Assembly (NCBI RefSeq): GCF_014204715.1
Contig: NZ_JACHLY010000001.1
Span: 1,705,001 to 1,769,000 of the forward strand
DNA: 64,000 nucleotides
Origin: Streptomonospora salina
Lineage (GTDB): Bacteria; Actinomycetota; Actinomycetes; Streptosporangiales; Streptosporangiaceae
Reading direction: 5' to 3'
Position 1 is the stretch's first letter. The number at the start of each line of letters is the position of its first letter. The translations under genes were made by a program, and so were the position numbers. Shown piece after piece: positions 18,887 through 27,251 of the stretch. The notes under the pieces were generated by a model. The model ran no database searches, was not told where the DNA came from, and was given only the letters and a program-made list of their open reading frames with translations.

Positions 18887-20515
18887 ATGACCACCACCGC
18901 ACCCGAAGCTTCCGCCGATCCCGATCCGAGCTGGCGGGCATCGGTCCGCTCTCGCCTGGTACCGCCGATGCCGAGTCCCGCGTGGCCGGGGTGGGTCGGC
19001 GCGGTGGCGCTGGCGCTGTTCGCCGGCGCACTGCGCGTGATCGGGCTGGGGCGGCCCGGCCAGATCTACTTCGACGAGACCTACTACGCCAAGAACGCGC
19101 TGTCGATGTGGGTCTTCGGCTATGAGCACGAGAGCCTCGAAAACGCCGACGAGATGCTGGCGCGGGGCAACGGCGACATCTGGAGCGGGGGCGCCGACTT
19201 CGTGGTGCACCCGCCGCTGTCCAAGTGGCTGATCGGGGCGGGCGACCAGCTGTGGAGCCTGCTTCCGGGCACCGCCGGCGTCGATCCCGAAGGGTGGCGG
19301 CTGGCTTCGGCGGTCTTCGGCGCGCTGTCGGTGCTGCTGCTGGTGCGGATCGCCCACCGGCTGACGCGCTCGTGGCTGCTGGGGTGTGCGGCGGGCCTGA
19401 TCATGGCGCTGGACGGGCTGCATTTCACGCTCAGCCGCATCGCGATGGTCGACATCTTCCTGACCTTCTTCATCCTGGCGGGCTTCGGCTGCCTGGTACT
19501 CGACCGCGACCGCGCCCGGGAGCGGCTGGCCGCCCACGCCGAGCGGGGCGGCGGTGCGCTCAACTGGCTGGGGATGCGCTGGTGGCGCATCGCCGCGGGC
19601 CTGTTCTTGGGGCTGGCGGTCGGCTGCAAATGGTCGGCGCTGTTCTACCTGGCGGCGTTCGGCCTGCTCACCGTCGCCTGGGACTACGGCGCACGGCGCA
19701 GCGTCGCCCACGACCGCACAGCGCTGCGCTGGTTCGCCTTCGACGCGGTGCCGGCGTTCTTCCAGACGGTGGGCGTGGCTGTGGTGACCTACGTGGCGAC
19801 CTGGAGCGGCTGGTTCGCGACCGCCGGCGGTTACGCCCGCGGGTGGGGGGCGGCCCACATGCCGGGCTGGCTGGAGAACACGCCGGGACTCGTCCAGGCC
19901 CCGGTCAACGGATTGCGGAGCCTGGCCCATTACCACAGCCAGATGTACTCCTTCCACAGCGGACTGTCGAAGTCGCACGACTACGCGTCGCAGCCGTGGG
20001 AGTGGCCCGTCATGCGGACCCCGGTCGCCTTCTTCTACAGCGACCAGCCCTCCGACTGCGGTGCGGCGGACTGCTCGACGACGATCCTGAGCCTGGGCAC
20101 TCCGGCGGTGTGGTGGCTGGGGTGCGTCGCCGTGGTGGTGATGCTGGGCTGGTGGTTGACCTACCGGGACTGGCGCGCAGGCGCGGTGCTGCTGGGTGTG
20201 GCCGCGGGGTGGCTGCCGTGGTTCGCCTACCCCGAGCGGACCATGTTCGCCTTCTACGCCCTTCCGGCGCTGCCTTTCGTCGTGCTGGCGATCGTGCTGG
20301 CCCTGGGTCTGGCCCTGGGCGCGGGCGAGACGCGGCCGGAGTATTCGCCCTGGGCGCGGGTGGCCGGCGGCGTGGGCTTCGGTGTGGTCCTTCTGCTGGT
20401 GGTCGCCAACTTCGCCTACCTGTACCCGGTACTCAGTGCCGAGACGATCCCCTACGACTCCTGGGCTCAGCGCATGTGGTTCGACACCTGGATCTACGGC
20501 AACGGCGGCGGCTGA
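18887..20515 (+). CDS. pmt: dolichyl-phosphate-mannose-type protein O-mannosyltransferase
   Basis: GT39 membrane enzyme that transfers mannose from polyprenyl-phosphate-mannose to Ser/Thr of secreted proteins outside the membrane, working with Sec export. 542 residues with about 11 membrane segments. The catalytic acidic pair is in YFDETYYAK (Asp63-Glu64), in the first external loop after the first helix; HPPLSKWLIG and LDGLHFTLSRIAMVDIFLTF follow as in the family. ATG 18887 has AAGAG upstream; the open frame extends back into the rsmI promoter region but that part is noncoding. Divergent from rsmI as in other actinobacteria. Confidence 0.95.
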   Translation: MTTTAPEASADPDPSWRASVRSRLVPPMPSPAWPGWVGAVALALFAGALRVIGLGRPGQIYFDETYYAKNALSMWVFGYEHESLENADEMLARGNGDIWSGGADFVVHPPLSKWLIGAGDQLWSLLPGTAGVDPEGWRLASAVFGALSVLLLVRIAHRLTRSWLLGCAAGLIMALDGLHFTLSRIAMVDIFLTFFILAGFGCLVLDRDRARERLAAHAERGGGALNWLGMRWWRIAAGLFLGLAVGCKWSALFYLAAFGLLTVAWDYGARRSVAHDRTALRWFAFDAVPAFFQTVGVAVVTYVATWSGWFATAGGYARGWGAAHMPGWLENTPGLVQAPVNGLRSLAHYHSQMYSFHSGLSKSHDYASQPWEWPVMRTPVAFFYSDQPSDCGAADCSTTILSLGTPAVWWLGCVAVVVMLGWWLTYRDWRAGAVLLGVAAGWLPWFAYPERTMFAFYALPALPFVVLAIVLALGLALGAGETRPEYSPWARVAGGVGFGVVLLLVVANFAYLYPVLSAETIPYDSWAQRMWFDTWIYGNGGG

Positions 20516-20681
20516 CGGTTTCGGCGAGCGGACACGAGGCACGCGGACGAGCAGGGGCCGGATCCCGGTATGGACCCGGTCGTCGCTTTCCGCGCTTCAC
20601 GGGCGTCTAAACGAAGAATGACGGGTTCTGGAAATCCGATTCCCCGGACGAAAAGCCTCGGCAGGGCGCATCCGGTCCTGG

Positions 20682-20847
20682 TACTCTCATGATCCGGTTG
20701 CGGTTGTAGTTTCCTTTGATGGCCCAGGCGCCTCACGGAACTTCACGTGGGCGCTGGTCGTTTGGGCGGAGACTCCCGGGGGGCGAGCGCTCAGCAGCCC
20801 GGGGCCAGCAGGGTGCGGCCCCGATGGAGTCCCCAAAGGGAGAGCAG
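20682..20847 (+). promoter_or_regulatory. structured 5' leader of cspA with candidate -10
   Basis: A possible -10 (TACTCT, 20682-20687) is 160 bases before the cspA start. The leader can fold into CCAGGCGCCTCACG / CGTGGGCGCTGG around 20725-20760. Long structured leaders are known to control cold-shock genes; the function here is inferred. The rest of 20516-20681 shows nothing recognisable. Confidence 0.4.
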
Positions 20848-21051
20848 ATGGCTCAGGGCACCGTGAAGTGGTTCAACTCTGAGAAGGGTTTCGGTTTCAT
20901 CGCCGTTGAGGGCGGTGGACCGGACGTGTTCGTGCACTACTCGGCGATCGCGGGTACCGGCTTCCGGAACCTGGAAGAGGACCAGTCGGTCGAGTTCGAG
21001 GTCACCGAAGGGCCCAAGGGCCCGCAGGCGTCCAACGTGCGTTCGCTCTGA
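20848..21051 (+). CDS. cspA: cold-shock protein, CspA family
   Basis: Single cold-shock domain protein of 67 residues, full length, an RNA chaperone that melts secondary structure. Seen: [18 protein letters not shown] (RNP1-type segment), DVFVHYSAI (RNP2-type) and [16 protein letters not shown] at the end. The ATG at 20848 follows AAAGGGAG by 6 bases; an in-frame ATG eight codons earlier would put the ribosome site inside the protein and is rejected. A leader of about 160 bases lies upstream. Convergent with the channel gene, 74 bp apart. Confidence 0.97.
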   Translation: MAQGTVKWFNSEKGFGFIAVEGGGPDVFVHYSAIAGTGFRNLEEDQSVEFEVTEGPKGPQASNVRSL

Positions 21052-21125
21052 CGACGCCTGAATCCGTTTCTCGGCCCTTCGCTCGGTTCCGGGCGAAGGG
21101 CTCTGTGCGTTCGGCGGCCGGCCGG

Positions 21126-22082
21126 CTACGGCACCGGCCGCCCGCCGGTCCCCCCGTCGCCGGAGTGCGTGCCCGCGGTTCCGCCGTCGCCGCCGCGCGC
21201 CGGTCCTGCCCCGTCCGCACCCGCCCGGCCGCCCGGTTGCGGCTGCGCCTCTCCCTCGGCGGGGGCGCCGCCCAGCGCCCGCACCTGCTCGCTGAGCCGG
21301 CCCACCTGTTCGGTCAGCTCCTCCAGCCGGTTCATCACCGACTGGTGCTGCGCGAGTTCCAGGTCCTGGTCCTCCTTCCACCGCTCGGCGTTGACCTCCT
21401 GCTCCAACGCGGTGACGATCACGCCGATCACCAGGTTCAGCATGATGAAGGCCGTGACCACGATGTAGCCGACGAAGAACAGCCACGCCGCCGGTTCCCG
21501 GTCCAGAACGGGCTGGGCCACATCGGGCCAGTCCTCGGTGGTCAGCAGCACGAACATGGTGTAGAGGGTCGTGCCGAGGTCGCCGAAATGCTCGGGGTCG
21601 ATCTCGTGGAAGAGTCGCTCGCCCAGCACCGCCGCGGTGTAGACGATGATCAGCAGCAGCCCGATGACGGCCCCCATGCCCGGGACCGAGCGGAACAGGG
21701 CCGTGACGATCGTGCGCATCTGCGGCAGGACGCTGATCAACCGCAGGATCCGCAGGATGCGCAGCGTCCGCAGCACCGACAGGCCGGAGGACGCCGGCAC
21801 GGCGGCGATGCCGACCACGGCCATGTCGAACCAGTTCCAGGGGTCGCGGAAGAACCGGCGGCCGTGAGCGAAGACCTTGAGCGCCAGCTCGGCGGCGAAC
21901 ACGGTGACGAACCCCGTTTCGGCGGCGGCCAGCAGGTCCTCGGCACCGGCGAGCGGGCCGTCGACATAGGTCTCCATGCCCAGCGTGGCCGCGTTCAGCA
22001 GGATCAGGAGGACGATCAGCGTCTGGAACCGGTGGCTGCCGACGATCGCCCCTGCCCGTTCGCGCAACGCCGTGTCGCCCAC
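21126..22082 (-). CDS. voltage-gated cation channel, bacterial NaChBac/Cav-like
   Basis: Six-helix voltage-gated channel subunit of 318 residues that would form tetramers in the cytoplasmic membrane. S4 carries arginines at every third position (LRTLRILRILRL, about 104-115). The pore loop reads FVLLTTEDWPDV with the filter TTEDW at about 181-185, where sodium-type NaChBac has TLESW. S6 is about 200-226, followed by a heptad-patterned coiled coil (NRLEELTEQVGRLSEQV) and a Gly/Pro-rich tail. GTG 22082 is set by GGGAGAGG 4 bases upstream; the frame is open 28 codons further. The Glu-Asp-Trp filter suggests divalent preference, which is inference. Confidence 0.9.
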   Translation of the reverse strand: MGDTALRERAGAIVGSHRFQTLIVLLILLNAATLGMETYVDGPLAGAEDLLAAAETGFVTVFAAELALKVFAHGRRFFRDPWNWFDMAVVGIAAVPASSGLSVLRTLRILRILRLISVLPQMRTIVTALFRSVPGMGAVIGLLLIIVYTAAVLGERLFHEIDPEHFGDLGTTLYTMFVLLTTEDWPDVAQPVLDREPAAWLFFVGYIVVTAFIMLNLVIGVIVTALEQEVNAERWKEDQDLELAQHQSVMNRLEELTEQVGRLSEQVRALGGAPAEGEAQPQPGGRAGADGAGPARGGDGGTAGTHSGDGGTGGRPVP

Positions 22083-22290
22083 TGCACCTCTCCCGTCCGG
22101 ATCCCCCCGCGGGGGCGCCTTCCGCGCCGGTCCCGCCTGCCGGGACCCTGCGGATGCGAACGGCACCGACCTTAACGCTCACTGCGGTGCGTCCCCGGCC
22201 GGTCACCGCGCGGCCGGCGGGGCGGTGACGGGAGTCGTCATCCACAAGCCGCCCCTCCGTTGCCCGCGCGGCGGACGACACCGGTTAATG

Positions 22291-22300
22291 TGCTATAAGG
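22291..22300 (+). promoter_or_regulatory. extended -10 element upstream of tatB
   Basis: TGCTATAAGG, an extended -10 (TGC plus TATAAG), 37 bases before the tatB start. The identical decamer occurs at 52235-52244 upstream of the proline-rich protein. No clear -35 is seen. Confidence 0.4.
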
Positions 22301-22336
22301 CCGGACAACGACCACGGGCCAACGGAGGAACCGGGC

Positions 22337-22657
22337 ATGTTCAACATCAGCGCGGGCGAGTTCATCACTCTGGCTGTGCTCGCACTCGTGATCCTCGGCC
22401 CGGAGCAGCTGCCGAAGGCCGCCGCCCAGGTCGGCAGGGTGCTGCGGCAGCTGCGGACCATGGCCAACAGTGCCAAGGCCGACATCCAGCAGGGCCTGGG
22501 GCCGGAGTTCAAGGACTTCGACGTCGAGGATCTGAACCCGCGCAGGTTCGTGCAGAAGCACTTCTGGGAGGCCGACGAGGAGGACGACGCCGGCGGCCGC
22601 CGGCCCGCGTCCCAGCTCAACGGAAAGCGCCCGCCGTTCGACAGCGAGGCCACCTGA
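22337..22657 (+). CDS. tatB: Sec-independent protein translocase TatB
   Basis: Membrane subunit of the twin-arginine translocase receptor complex. 106 residues: one N-terminal helix (EFITLAVLALVIL), the hinge GPEQLPKAAAQVGR typical of TatB, an amphipathic helix, then SAKADIQQGLGPEFKDFDVEDLNPRRFV, a signature shared by actinobacterial TatB, and an acidic/polar tail. ATG 22337 has GGAGGAA 6 bases upstream. It stands alone with its own -10 element; the usual sigE-rseA or mrp neighbours are not in view. Confidence 0.93.
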   Translation: MFNISAGEFITLAVLALVILGPEQLPKAAAQVGRVLRQLRTMANSAKADIQQGLGPEFKDFDVEDLNPRRFVQKHFWEADEEDDAGGRRPASQLNGKRPPFDSEAT

Positions 22658-22733
22658 CGAGGCACGGCGCCCCGGCCGCGCCGGCGCTGCGCCGGGTGCG
22701 CGGGCGGGCAGCGACGAGGGCCGCCCGCAGTCC

Positions 22734-23333
22734 TCAGCCGAACATCAGTACCAGGAACACCCCGAGCACCAGGACGACCACGGATCCGATCGTGGCGGCG
22801 GCGGATCCCACTGTGGCGACCAGGACTTCGGTGGCGATCGTGCCCGCTACCGCGGCTGCCGGCCAGGGCCAGCGCGGCGAGGCCTTCCAGCCGTGGCGCC
22901 GCTCGCGATAGGCCGTGATCAGCGCGGCCGCGCCCAGGAGCGCCCAGAACGCCAGGTGCCACACGGCGCGGGTGGTCGGCTCCAGGTAGTCGGCCCAGCT
23001 GGCGGTGAACATGACGAACAGGACCGTGGTGGTCCACAACCGCCAGTGCCCCTTGCTCCCGAAAGCGGGGATGGCCTTGCGCCGTGCCGGTTCGACACGG
23101 CGGAACCGCTCGCCGGCGACCGGCGCCTGGTCCGCAGAGCCGGCTCCGGTCGCCTCCTCGCCGGACGGCGGCCCGCCGGGCGGCGGTGGCTCGGAGGGAT
23201 CGACGGGCAGCTGGTAGCCGCCGGGGGCGTGGTGTCCGGGCGGGAACTCGCCGCCGCCCTGGTGGCGTCCGCGCTCGGGGCGCGGCTGGGATCGGGGATG
23301 CTCTGGCGAGGGCTGCTCGGGGTGGTCGGGCAC
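22734..23333 (-). CDS. conserved-type membrane protein of unknown function
   Basis: 199 residues, no family recognised. The first 85 residues are a hydrophilic Pro/Gly/His-rich region (PPPPGGPPSGEEATG and similar) predicted to be disordered and cytoplasmic; the rest has about four membrane helices (TTTVLFVMFTASWADYL, AVWHLAFWALLGAAALITA, PAAAVAGTIATEVLVATVG, TIGSVVVLVLGVFLVLMF). GTG 23333 with AAAGGACGG upstream is the best start. Convergent with tatB. It could be a small membrane-organising protein; nothing in the sequence gives a substrate or enzyme activity. Confidence 0.7.
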   Translation of the reverse strand: MPDHPEQPSPEHPRSQPRPERGRHQGGGEFPPGHHAPGGYQLPVDPSEPPPPGGPPSGEEATGAGSADQAPVAGERFRRVEPARRKAIPAFGSKGHWRLWTTTVLFVMFTASWADYLEPTTRAVWHLAFWALLGAAALITAYRERRHGWKASPRWPWPAAAVAGTIATEVLVATVGSAAATIGSVVVLVLGVFLVLMFG

Positions 23334-23528
23334 GGGTGTCTCGCCGTCCTTTTGCCGCAGGCCGGAATCACTGCGGGGTGCCTACCCGTTCGGCGCCGTC
23401 GCCCAACCCGGGCGGGGCCGGGGATCGCGGCGCTCGCGGTGCACGGCGCGCCCGGCGTCTACGCATGCGGAGGCCGCGTGCGGCCCGCGGCACAGATCCC
23501 GCCCCGCAGAACTTCCTTCGCACAGGCG

Positions 23529-23572
23529 AACGCCGTCCTCCGACCCGGGGGCACAGGCCGGGGGACGGCGTT
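23529..23572. terminator. hairpin after the small secreted peptide gene
   Basis: Perfect 10-bp arms AACGCCGTCC / GGACGGCGTT with a 24-base loop that can pair further (CCCGG / CCGGG), 37 bp beyond the stop of the 39-residue peptide gene. No T-run. Confidence 0.45.
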
Positions 23573-23608
23573 GTCACTCGGACGTCGTCCGGCGACCGAA
23601 CCGGCCTG

Positions 23609-23728
23609 TCAGGCCCAGCTCCAGCCGGTCGTCGACGCCTGGGCCGTGTCGGCGCTGGCAGCGGGAATCGAAGGCGCGAGAACCGCGGTTACAGCGAGCA
23701 CGACCACCGCGAAGGATTTCTTCAGCAC
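23609..23728 (-). CDS. 39-residue secreted peptide
   Basis: Tiny exported peptide of 39 residues: a signal peptide MLKKSFAVVVLAVTAVLA ending in SIPAASA, then a mature tail of about 13 residues, DTAQASTTGWSWA. The GTG start at 23728 has AAAGG 6 bases upstream and lies about 35 bases after a convincing promoter, with a hairpin downstream, so the whole unit looks like a monocistronic gene. No family recognised. It has no Cys, no lanthipeptide-like core and no processing enzymes next to it. A signalling or surface peptide is possible but is only a guess; a longer start at 23806 would place a Met-rich leader before the signal and lacks a ribosome site. Confidence 0.6.
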   Translation of the reverse strand: MLKKSFAVVVLAVTAVLAPSIPAASADTAQASTTGWSWA

Positions 23729-23769
23729 AGTGCACCTTTCCATTACATCAACATCCATCCCCGGGGCGT

Positions 23770-23799
23770 AAGATAATCCACCGGTCACACTTCGCGCAA
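23770..23799 (-). promoter_or_regulatory. promoter of the 39-residue peptide gene
   Basis: Minus-strand TTGCGC (-35) and TATCTT (-10) separated by 18 bases, with an expected start near 23763, 35 bases before the GTG. The surrounding sequence is unusually AT-rich for this window. Confidence 0.55.
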
Positions 23800-24445
23800 G
23801 CCCCAAACCAGGATTTACCGGGCTTCTGTCGTATATAAATCACTATGGCGCTTAAATGCACATAAACAATCCGCTGCACACCGGGCCCGCCGTCACCCGG
23901 CGTGTCCGGCGGCACCGCTCGCAACCGCGCAGCATCCTGCGGGACCTCCCCTGCCCATGCACGCTGCCCTGGGGAAACGCCTCCATTCGGAATGGCGGGC
24001 ACCACCGAGAAGGTCGGATCACCGGACACCGCACGCCCGGGGCGACCGAACCCCGCCCCACCTGCGAATTCTCCCGGCACCGAGAAATCCCGCCCCGTTG
24101 TCCTGCCAATCCGCTCCGGGAACGACGGCTCCATCGTCCCCGGCGCCGATTCGGCTGCGCTGCGCCGGTGCAATGCGTGTCCGAGGCCGGGCGCCGCCCC
24201 CGCCGGCGGAGGAGGCTGCGGGTATCCCTCTGCGGTACACGATACGCGCATGCGCCCGACTGTGCCGGGTTTCACCGAAGTCGCCCCGGAGCGTCGAGTA
24301 CAGGCGCACGCTCGGACCGGGATCCGTACGCGGAGGTCCGCCGCGGCGGCGGACTGGCACGGCAGCGGACCGCGACCGCGTCTGCGCTCCGCGCGGGAGG
24401 CCGCGGCCCGGGGCGACCGTGCCCCGCCGCACTCGGATCGGACAC
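23800..24445. other. noncoding stretch between the peptide gene and tRNA-Ala
   Basis: About 640 bp with lower GC content and open frames in most phases, none with a ribosome site, codon bias or family resemblance. One open frame runs straight through the tRNA and its terminator, which rules it out. I see no RNA gene or repeat here. Confidence 0.5.
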
Positions 24446-24481
24446 AAAAAAGCCAGGTCAGAGACGAACCCTGACCTGGCT
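24446..24481 (-). terminator. tRNA-Ala terminator
   Basis: Classical intrinsic terminator: 11-bp stem AGCCAGGTCAG / CTGACCTGGCT with a 9-base loop and a run of six T on the minus strand, 6 bases past the tRNA 3' end. Confidence 0.92.
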
Positions 24482-24486
24482 GAGGG

Positions 24487-24560
24487 TGGAGCTGAGGGGA
24501 TTTGAACCCCTGACCCCCTCGATGCGAGCGAGGTGCGCTACCGGACTGCGCCACAGCCCC
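24487..24560 (-). tRNA. tRNA-Ala(CGC)
   Basis: 74-base cloverleaf. Acceptor GGGGCTG pairs with CAGCTCC (one G-T pair), discriminator A; D arm GCGC..GCGC, anticodon stem CCTCG/CGAGG with loop CTCGCAT giving anticodon CGC, T arm AGGGG-TTCAAAT-CCCCT. The CCA end is not fully encoded (genome reads ACCC). A strong terminator follows. Confidence 0.95.
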
Positions 24561-24645
24561 TCAACAACGCTTCATATCCTAACAGCTTCAGCCGTGTACT
24601 CCGAACCGGAAGCCGGAACGCGGCGCCGCAAGCGCCGAGCGGTGC

Positions 24646-25431
24646 TCAGTCGCCCGCGGCGCGCTGGTGGGCGTCGGTGTACTGGTCGTAGACCTCTTTG
24701 CGGCGCTCCATCAGCTCGATCACCTGAGCGCGGCGCGCCGCCCGGGCCTCCTCCCGGGCCTCGCGGGCGCGGCGGAGCTCGGCCGCCCTGCGGCGCCGTC
24801 GCAGTTCGGCGGCGCGGCGGTCGGCGTCGGCCTTGGCCGCCTCGCGCAGCAGAGCCACATGCCCCACCAGCAGCACGGCCGGAGGAGCCAGCACCCACCA
24901 CGGCCCCAGTCCGGTGGCGACGCCGACTCCGGCCAGCACGAGCAGCGCCGTCAGCCCGGAGGTACGCCGCCTGCGCCGCGCGATGACCGTCGCCCGGGTC
25001 ACGGGCGGCCGCGGAGCGGGAGGCGGAGCGGCCTCCATCGCGGCCTCCTCGTCGCTCTCCGCCTCGTCGAGCGGATCCCGAGCGTCCGGGCGCTCCAGCT
25101 TTCGGGTGGGCTCGGGGGCCGCGGTGCGGCGTGCGGAGCGCGCCCGGTGGACATCGTCGTCCTCGCTTCCCGGAGCACGGTCGCGCTCATCCGCGGGCGC
25201 GGCTTCCTCGGCCCGCGTACCGGCTGCGTCCTCGGAGCCCTCGTCCGCACCGTCCTCGCCGATGTCGGCCTCAGCACCGTCGTCGGCAGGGTCCTGCCCG
25301 CCGTCGTCGAATTCGGCGTCCAGATCGGCGTCGTCCTCGTACTGGCCGGCGGAGTCACGCCGCAGCAGCATCGGCACCAGCACGATGAGCCACACGACCA
25401 CGATGGCGAGATACAGAGGAGAGCTGCTCAT
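24646..25431 (-). CDS. sepX: divisome membrane protein SepX/GlpR
   Basis: Membrane protein of 261 residues matching the SepX/GlpR family, which in Streptomyces stabilises the FtsZ ring and in Corynebacterium is the membrane receptor of the gephyrin-like protein Glp. Seen: N-terminal helix PLYLAIVVVWLIVLVPMLLRR, a long acidic disordered linker of about 100 residues, a pair of helices (LTALLVLAGVGVATGLGPWWVLAPPAVLLVGHVALL), and a highly charged Arg/Ala/Glu coiled coil to the end. ATG 25431 has AGGAGG upstream. It is on the same strand as mog, moaC and glp, so receptor and partner are encoded in one neighbourhood, as in related genomes. Confidence 0.85.
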   Translation of the reverse strand: MSSSPLYLAIVVVWLIVLVPMLLRRDSAGQYEDDADLDAEFDDGGQDPADDGAEADIGEDGADEGSEDAAGTRAEEAAPADERDRAPGSEDDDVHRARSARRTAAPEPTRKLERPDARDPLDEAESDEEAAMEAAPPPAPRPPVTRATVIARRRRRTSGLTALLVLAGVGVATGLGPWWVLAPPAVLLVGHVALLREAAKADADRRAAELRRRRRAAELRRAREAREEARAARRAQVIELMERRKEVYDQYTDAHQRAAGD

Positions 25432-25904
25432 GACCCCTCCTCGTACCGCCGACCACAGGACAGTCCCAGACGCTCCGGCGACGAGGCCCGTTCATGGCTC
25501 ATGGCGGGTGGCGACCCGTCGGCGGGCCGCCCCGAGGTCACGATCCGGCGCCCGCGCCGTTCATCGTGCCACTCGTCATTCGCCGTCCCCCATGCGCCAT
25601 ATGTACGTGTTGCCTGCATCGTTAGTGCGTCTACGTTCCGCACGGTACGACCAGGTGTCCACAAATGCGCAGTATTCGGACCGGAGTGTCGTGAGATTAC
25701 AGCCTTTCCCCATTGACGTCGGCCGCGCGTCACCGGTTCCCCGACGTCCGTCTGGCGCCCGGACGCGCCTGCGAAGCGCGGCACCTCGTGCCGCGCCGCC
25801 GTGGACTCTGCGGCCGGACACCGGCGATTATCCCGCGAACAGAAGCCTGCCGACACCGATTTCCGGACCCCGGTACCTGCCGCCCCCGGCCCCGGGCGCG
25901 CCGC
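25432..25904. other. intergenic region upstream of sepX
   Basis: 473 bp with no supported gene. An open frame of 142 codons on the minus strand overlaps the sepX start and has no ribosome site. The part at 25600-25720 is less GC-rich than the rest and probably carries the sepX promoter, but I cannot point to clear -35/-10 elements. Confidence 0.4.
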
Positions 25905-26552
25905 CTAGGACGAGCCTCCCGCTGCGCTGTCGGAACCGGCGACCTCGCCGCGGTGGCGGCGCCAGCGCGCGAGCAGGCCGCCGGGGACGTCCTCGGTGGT
26001 CAGCGCGTAGCCGATGTGGTCGCGCCACGCGCCGTCGATGTGCAGCTGGCGCCTGCGCACCCCCTCTTCGCGAAAGCCCAGCTTCTCGGCCACCCGTCGG
26101 CTCGCCTGGTTCTCCGGCCGGACGCAGGCCTCGATCCGGTGCAAGCCCACCGTGAAGAACGCGTGGTCGACGGCCAGCGCCACCGCGGTCGGGGTGACGC
26201 CGCGGCCCGCATGGGCCCGGTCGATCCAGTAGCCCACCTGCGCCGAGCGTGCCGAACCCCACACGATGGCGCTGACCGTGAGCTGCCCGGCGAACTCGCC
26301 GCCGTAGGTCACGGCCCACGGCATCGAGATGCCGTGCCGGGCTTCGCGGCGGATCGCCTGCACCATCGCCACATACGGCGACAGCCCCGAGGTGTGCAGC
26401 GGCATCTCGGGATAGGTGGGCTCCCACGGGCGCAGCCAGTCGGCGTTGCGGGTGCGGGCGTCGCGCAGCGCGCCGGCGTCGCGCAAGCGCAGCGGACGCA
26501 GGCCGACCGGCCCCTCCGTGAGGGTGATCGGCCAGCCACGGATCCGATTCAC
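25905..26552 (-). CDS. GNAT acetyltransferase, RimJ/RimL-like
   Basis: GCN5-related N-acetyltransferase of 215 residues, acetyl-CoA dependent. Seen: N-terminal VGLRPLRLRDAGALRDART, the strand AVTYGGEFAGQLTVSAI, GYWIDRAHAGRGVTPTAVALAVDHAFF (the acetyl-CoA loop region), LHRIEACVRPENQASRRVAEKLGFREEGVRRR and HIGYALTTED. This pattern is that of the RimJ/RimL group that modifies alpha-amino groups of ribosomal proteins, but some members act on small molecules. It lies between sepX and mog, a position conserved in related actinobacteria. No membrane or signal segment. Confidence 0.88.
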   Translation of the reverse strand: MNRIRGWPITLTEGPVGLRPLRLRDAGALRDARTRNADWLRPWEPTYPEMPLHTSGLSPYVAMVQAIRREARHGISMPWAVTYGGEFAGQLTVSAIVWGSARSAQVGYWIDRAHAGRGVTPTAVALAVDHAFFTVGLHRIEACVRPENQASRRVAEKLGFREEGVRRRQLHIDGAWRDHIGYALTTEDVPGGLLARWRRHRGEVAGSDSAAGGSS

Positions 26553-26696
26553 GTCGCGTCCTTCCGGCGCCGCCGGGTCCCGGTGCCACCGGTGGCCGGC
26601 CGGCGGGTGCGGTAGCCCCGCCCGTGCCGTGACGGGCGGGAAACGGGTTGTGCCGCCTTCGCGTCCCTCCAGTATTCCACCACGGGCTGACCCCCG

Positions 26697-27251
26697 TCAG
26701 CCCGCCGAAGCGGGATGGTCGCCGCCGCGCATCTGGTCGACGGCGTGGCCGAGAATCGGTCCGAGCACCCCCATGCCGTCGCGGACCCCTCCGCTGGAGC
26801 CGGGGAGGTTGACCACAAGCATGCGCCGGCCCCCGCGTTCGGCGACGCCGGCGATGCCCCGAGAGAGCACGGCCGAGGCGATCCCCTTGTTGCGGCCGGC
26901 GTCCCGCAGCGCCTCGGCGACGCCGGGGATCTCGTAGGCCAGCAGCGGGCGGGTCGCCTCCGGGGTGGCGTCGGTGGGGTTGAGCCCGGTGCCGCCCGTG
27001 GTGACGGCGGCGTCGCAGCCGGCGTGCAGGGCGCGCAGCAGAGCGTCGGCGACAGGCGGCCCGTCGGCTACCACCCACGGCCCCTCGACGGCGACGCCGT
27101 CCAGGCGCGCCAGCTCCTCGCGCAGCACCGCACCCGAACGGTCGGCGTAGACGCCGGCGGCCGCGCGGTTGGACGCGGTGATCGCGGCGACGCGGTAGCG
27201 GGGGCCCGCCGCGCCGTCGCCCCCGGCGTCGTCGGTGTATCCGCCGCTCAC
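26697..27251 (-). CDS. mog: molybdopterin-binding MogA/MoaB family protein
   Basis: Molybdopterin adenylyltransferase-type protein of 184 residues in molybdenum cofactor synthesis. Seen: RVAAITASNRAAAGVYADRSG, DAAVTTGGTGLNPTDATPEATRPLL, which is the molybdopterin-binding signature, and RRMLVVNLPGSSGGVRDGMGVL near the end. Overlaps moaC by 4 bp (ATGA), so translation is coupled. Whether it adenylates (MogA) or is the MoaB paralogue cannot be told from sequence alone. Confidence 0.9.
   Translation of the reverse strand: MSGGYTDDAGGDGAAGPRYRVAAITASNRAAAGVYADRSGAVLREELARLDGVAVEGPWVVADGPPVADALLRALHAGCDAAVTTGGTGLNPTDATPEATRPLLAYEIPGVAEALRDAGRNKGIASAVLSRGIAGVAERGGRRMLVVNLPGSSGGVRDGMGVLGPILGHAVDQMRGGDHPASAG

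Noticed and set aside
23748-24554. Minus-strand open frame of 268 codons
   Set aside because: It reads through tRNA-Ala and its terminator.
24446-24560. tRNA-Ala as integration site of a mobile element
   Set aside because: No integrase, no repeat of the tRNA 3' end, and the neighbours are conserved chromosomal genes.
25428-25856. 142-codon open frame upstream of sepX
   Set aside because: Overlaps the sepX start, has no ribosome site and no recognisable sequence.
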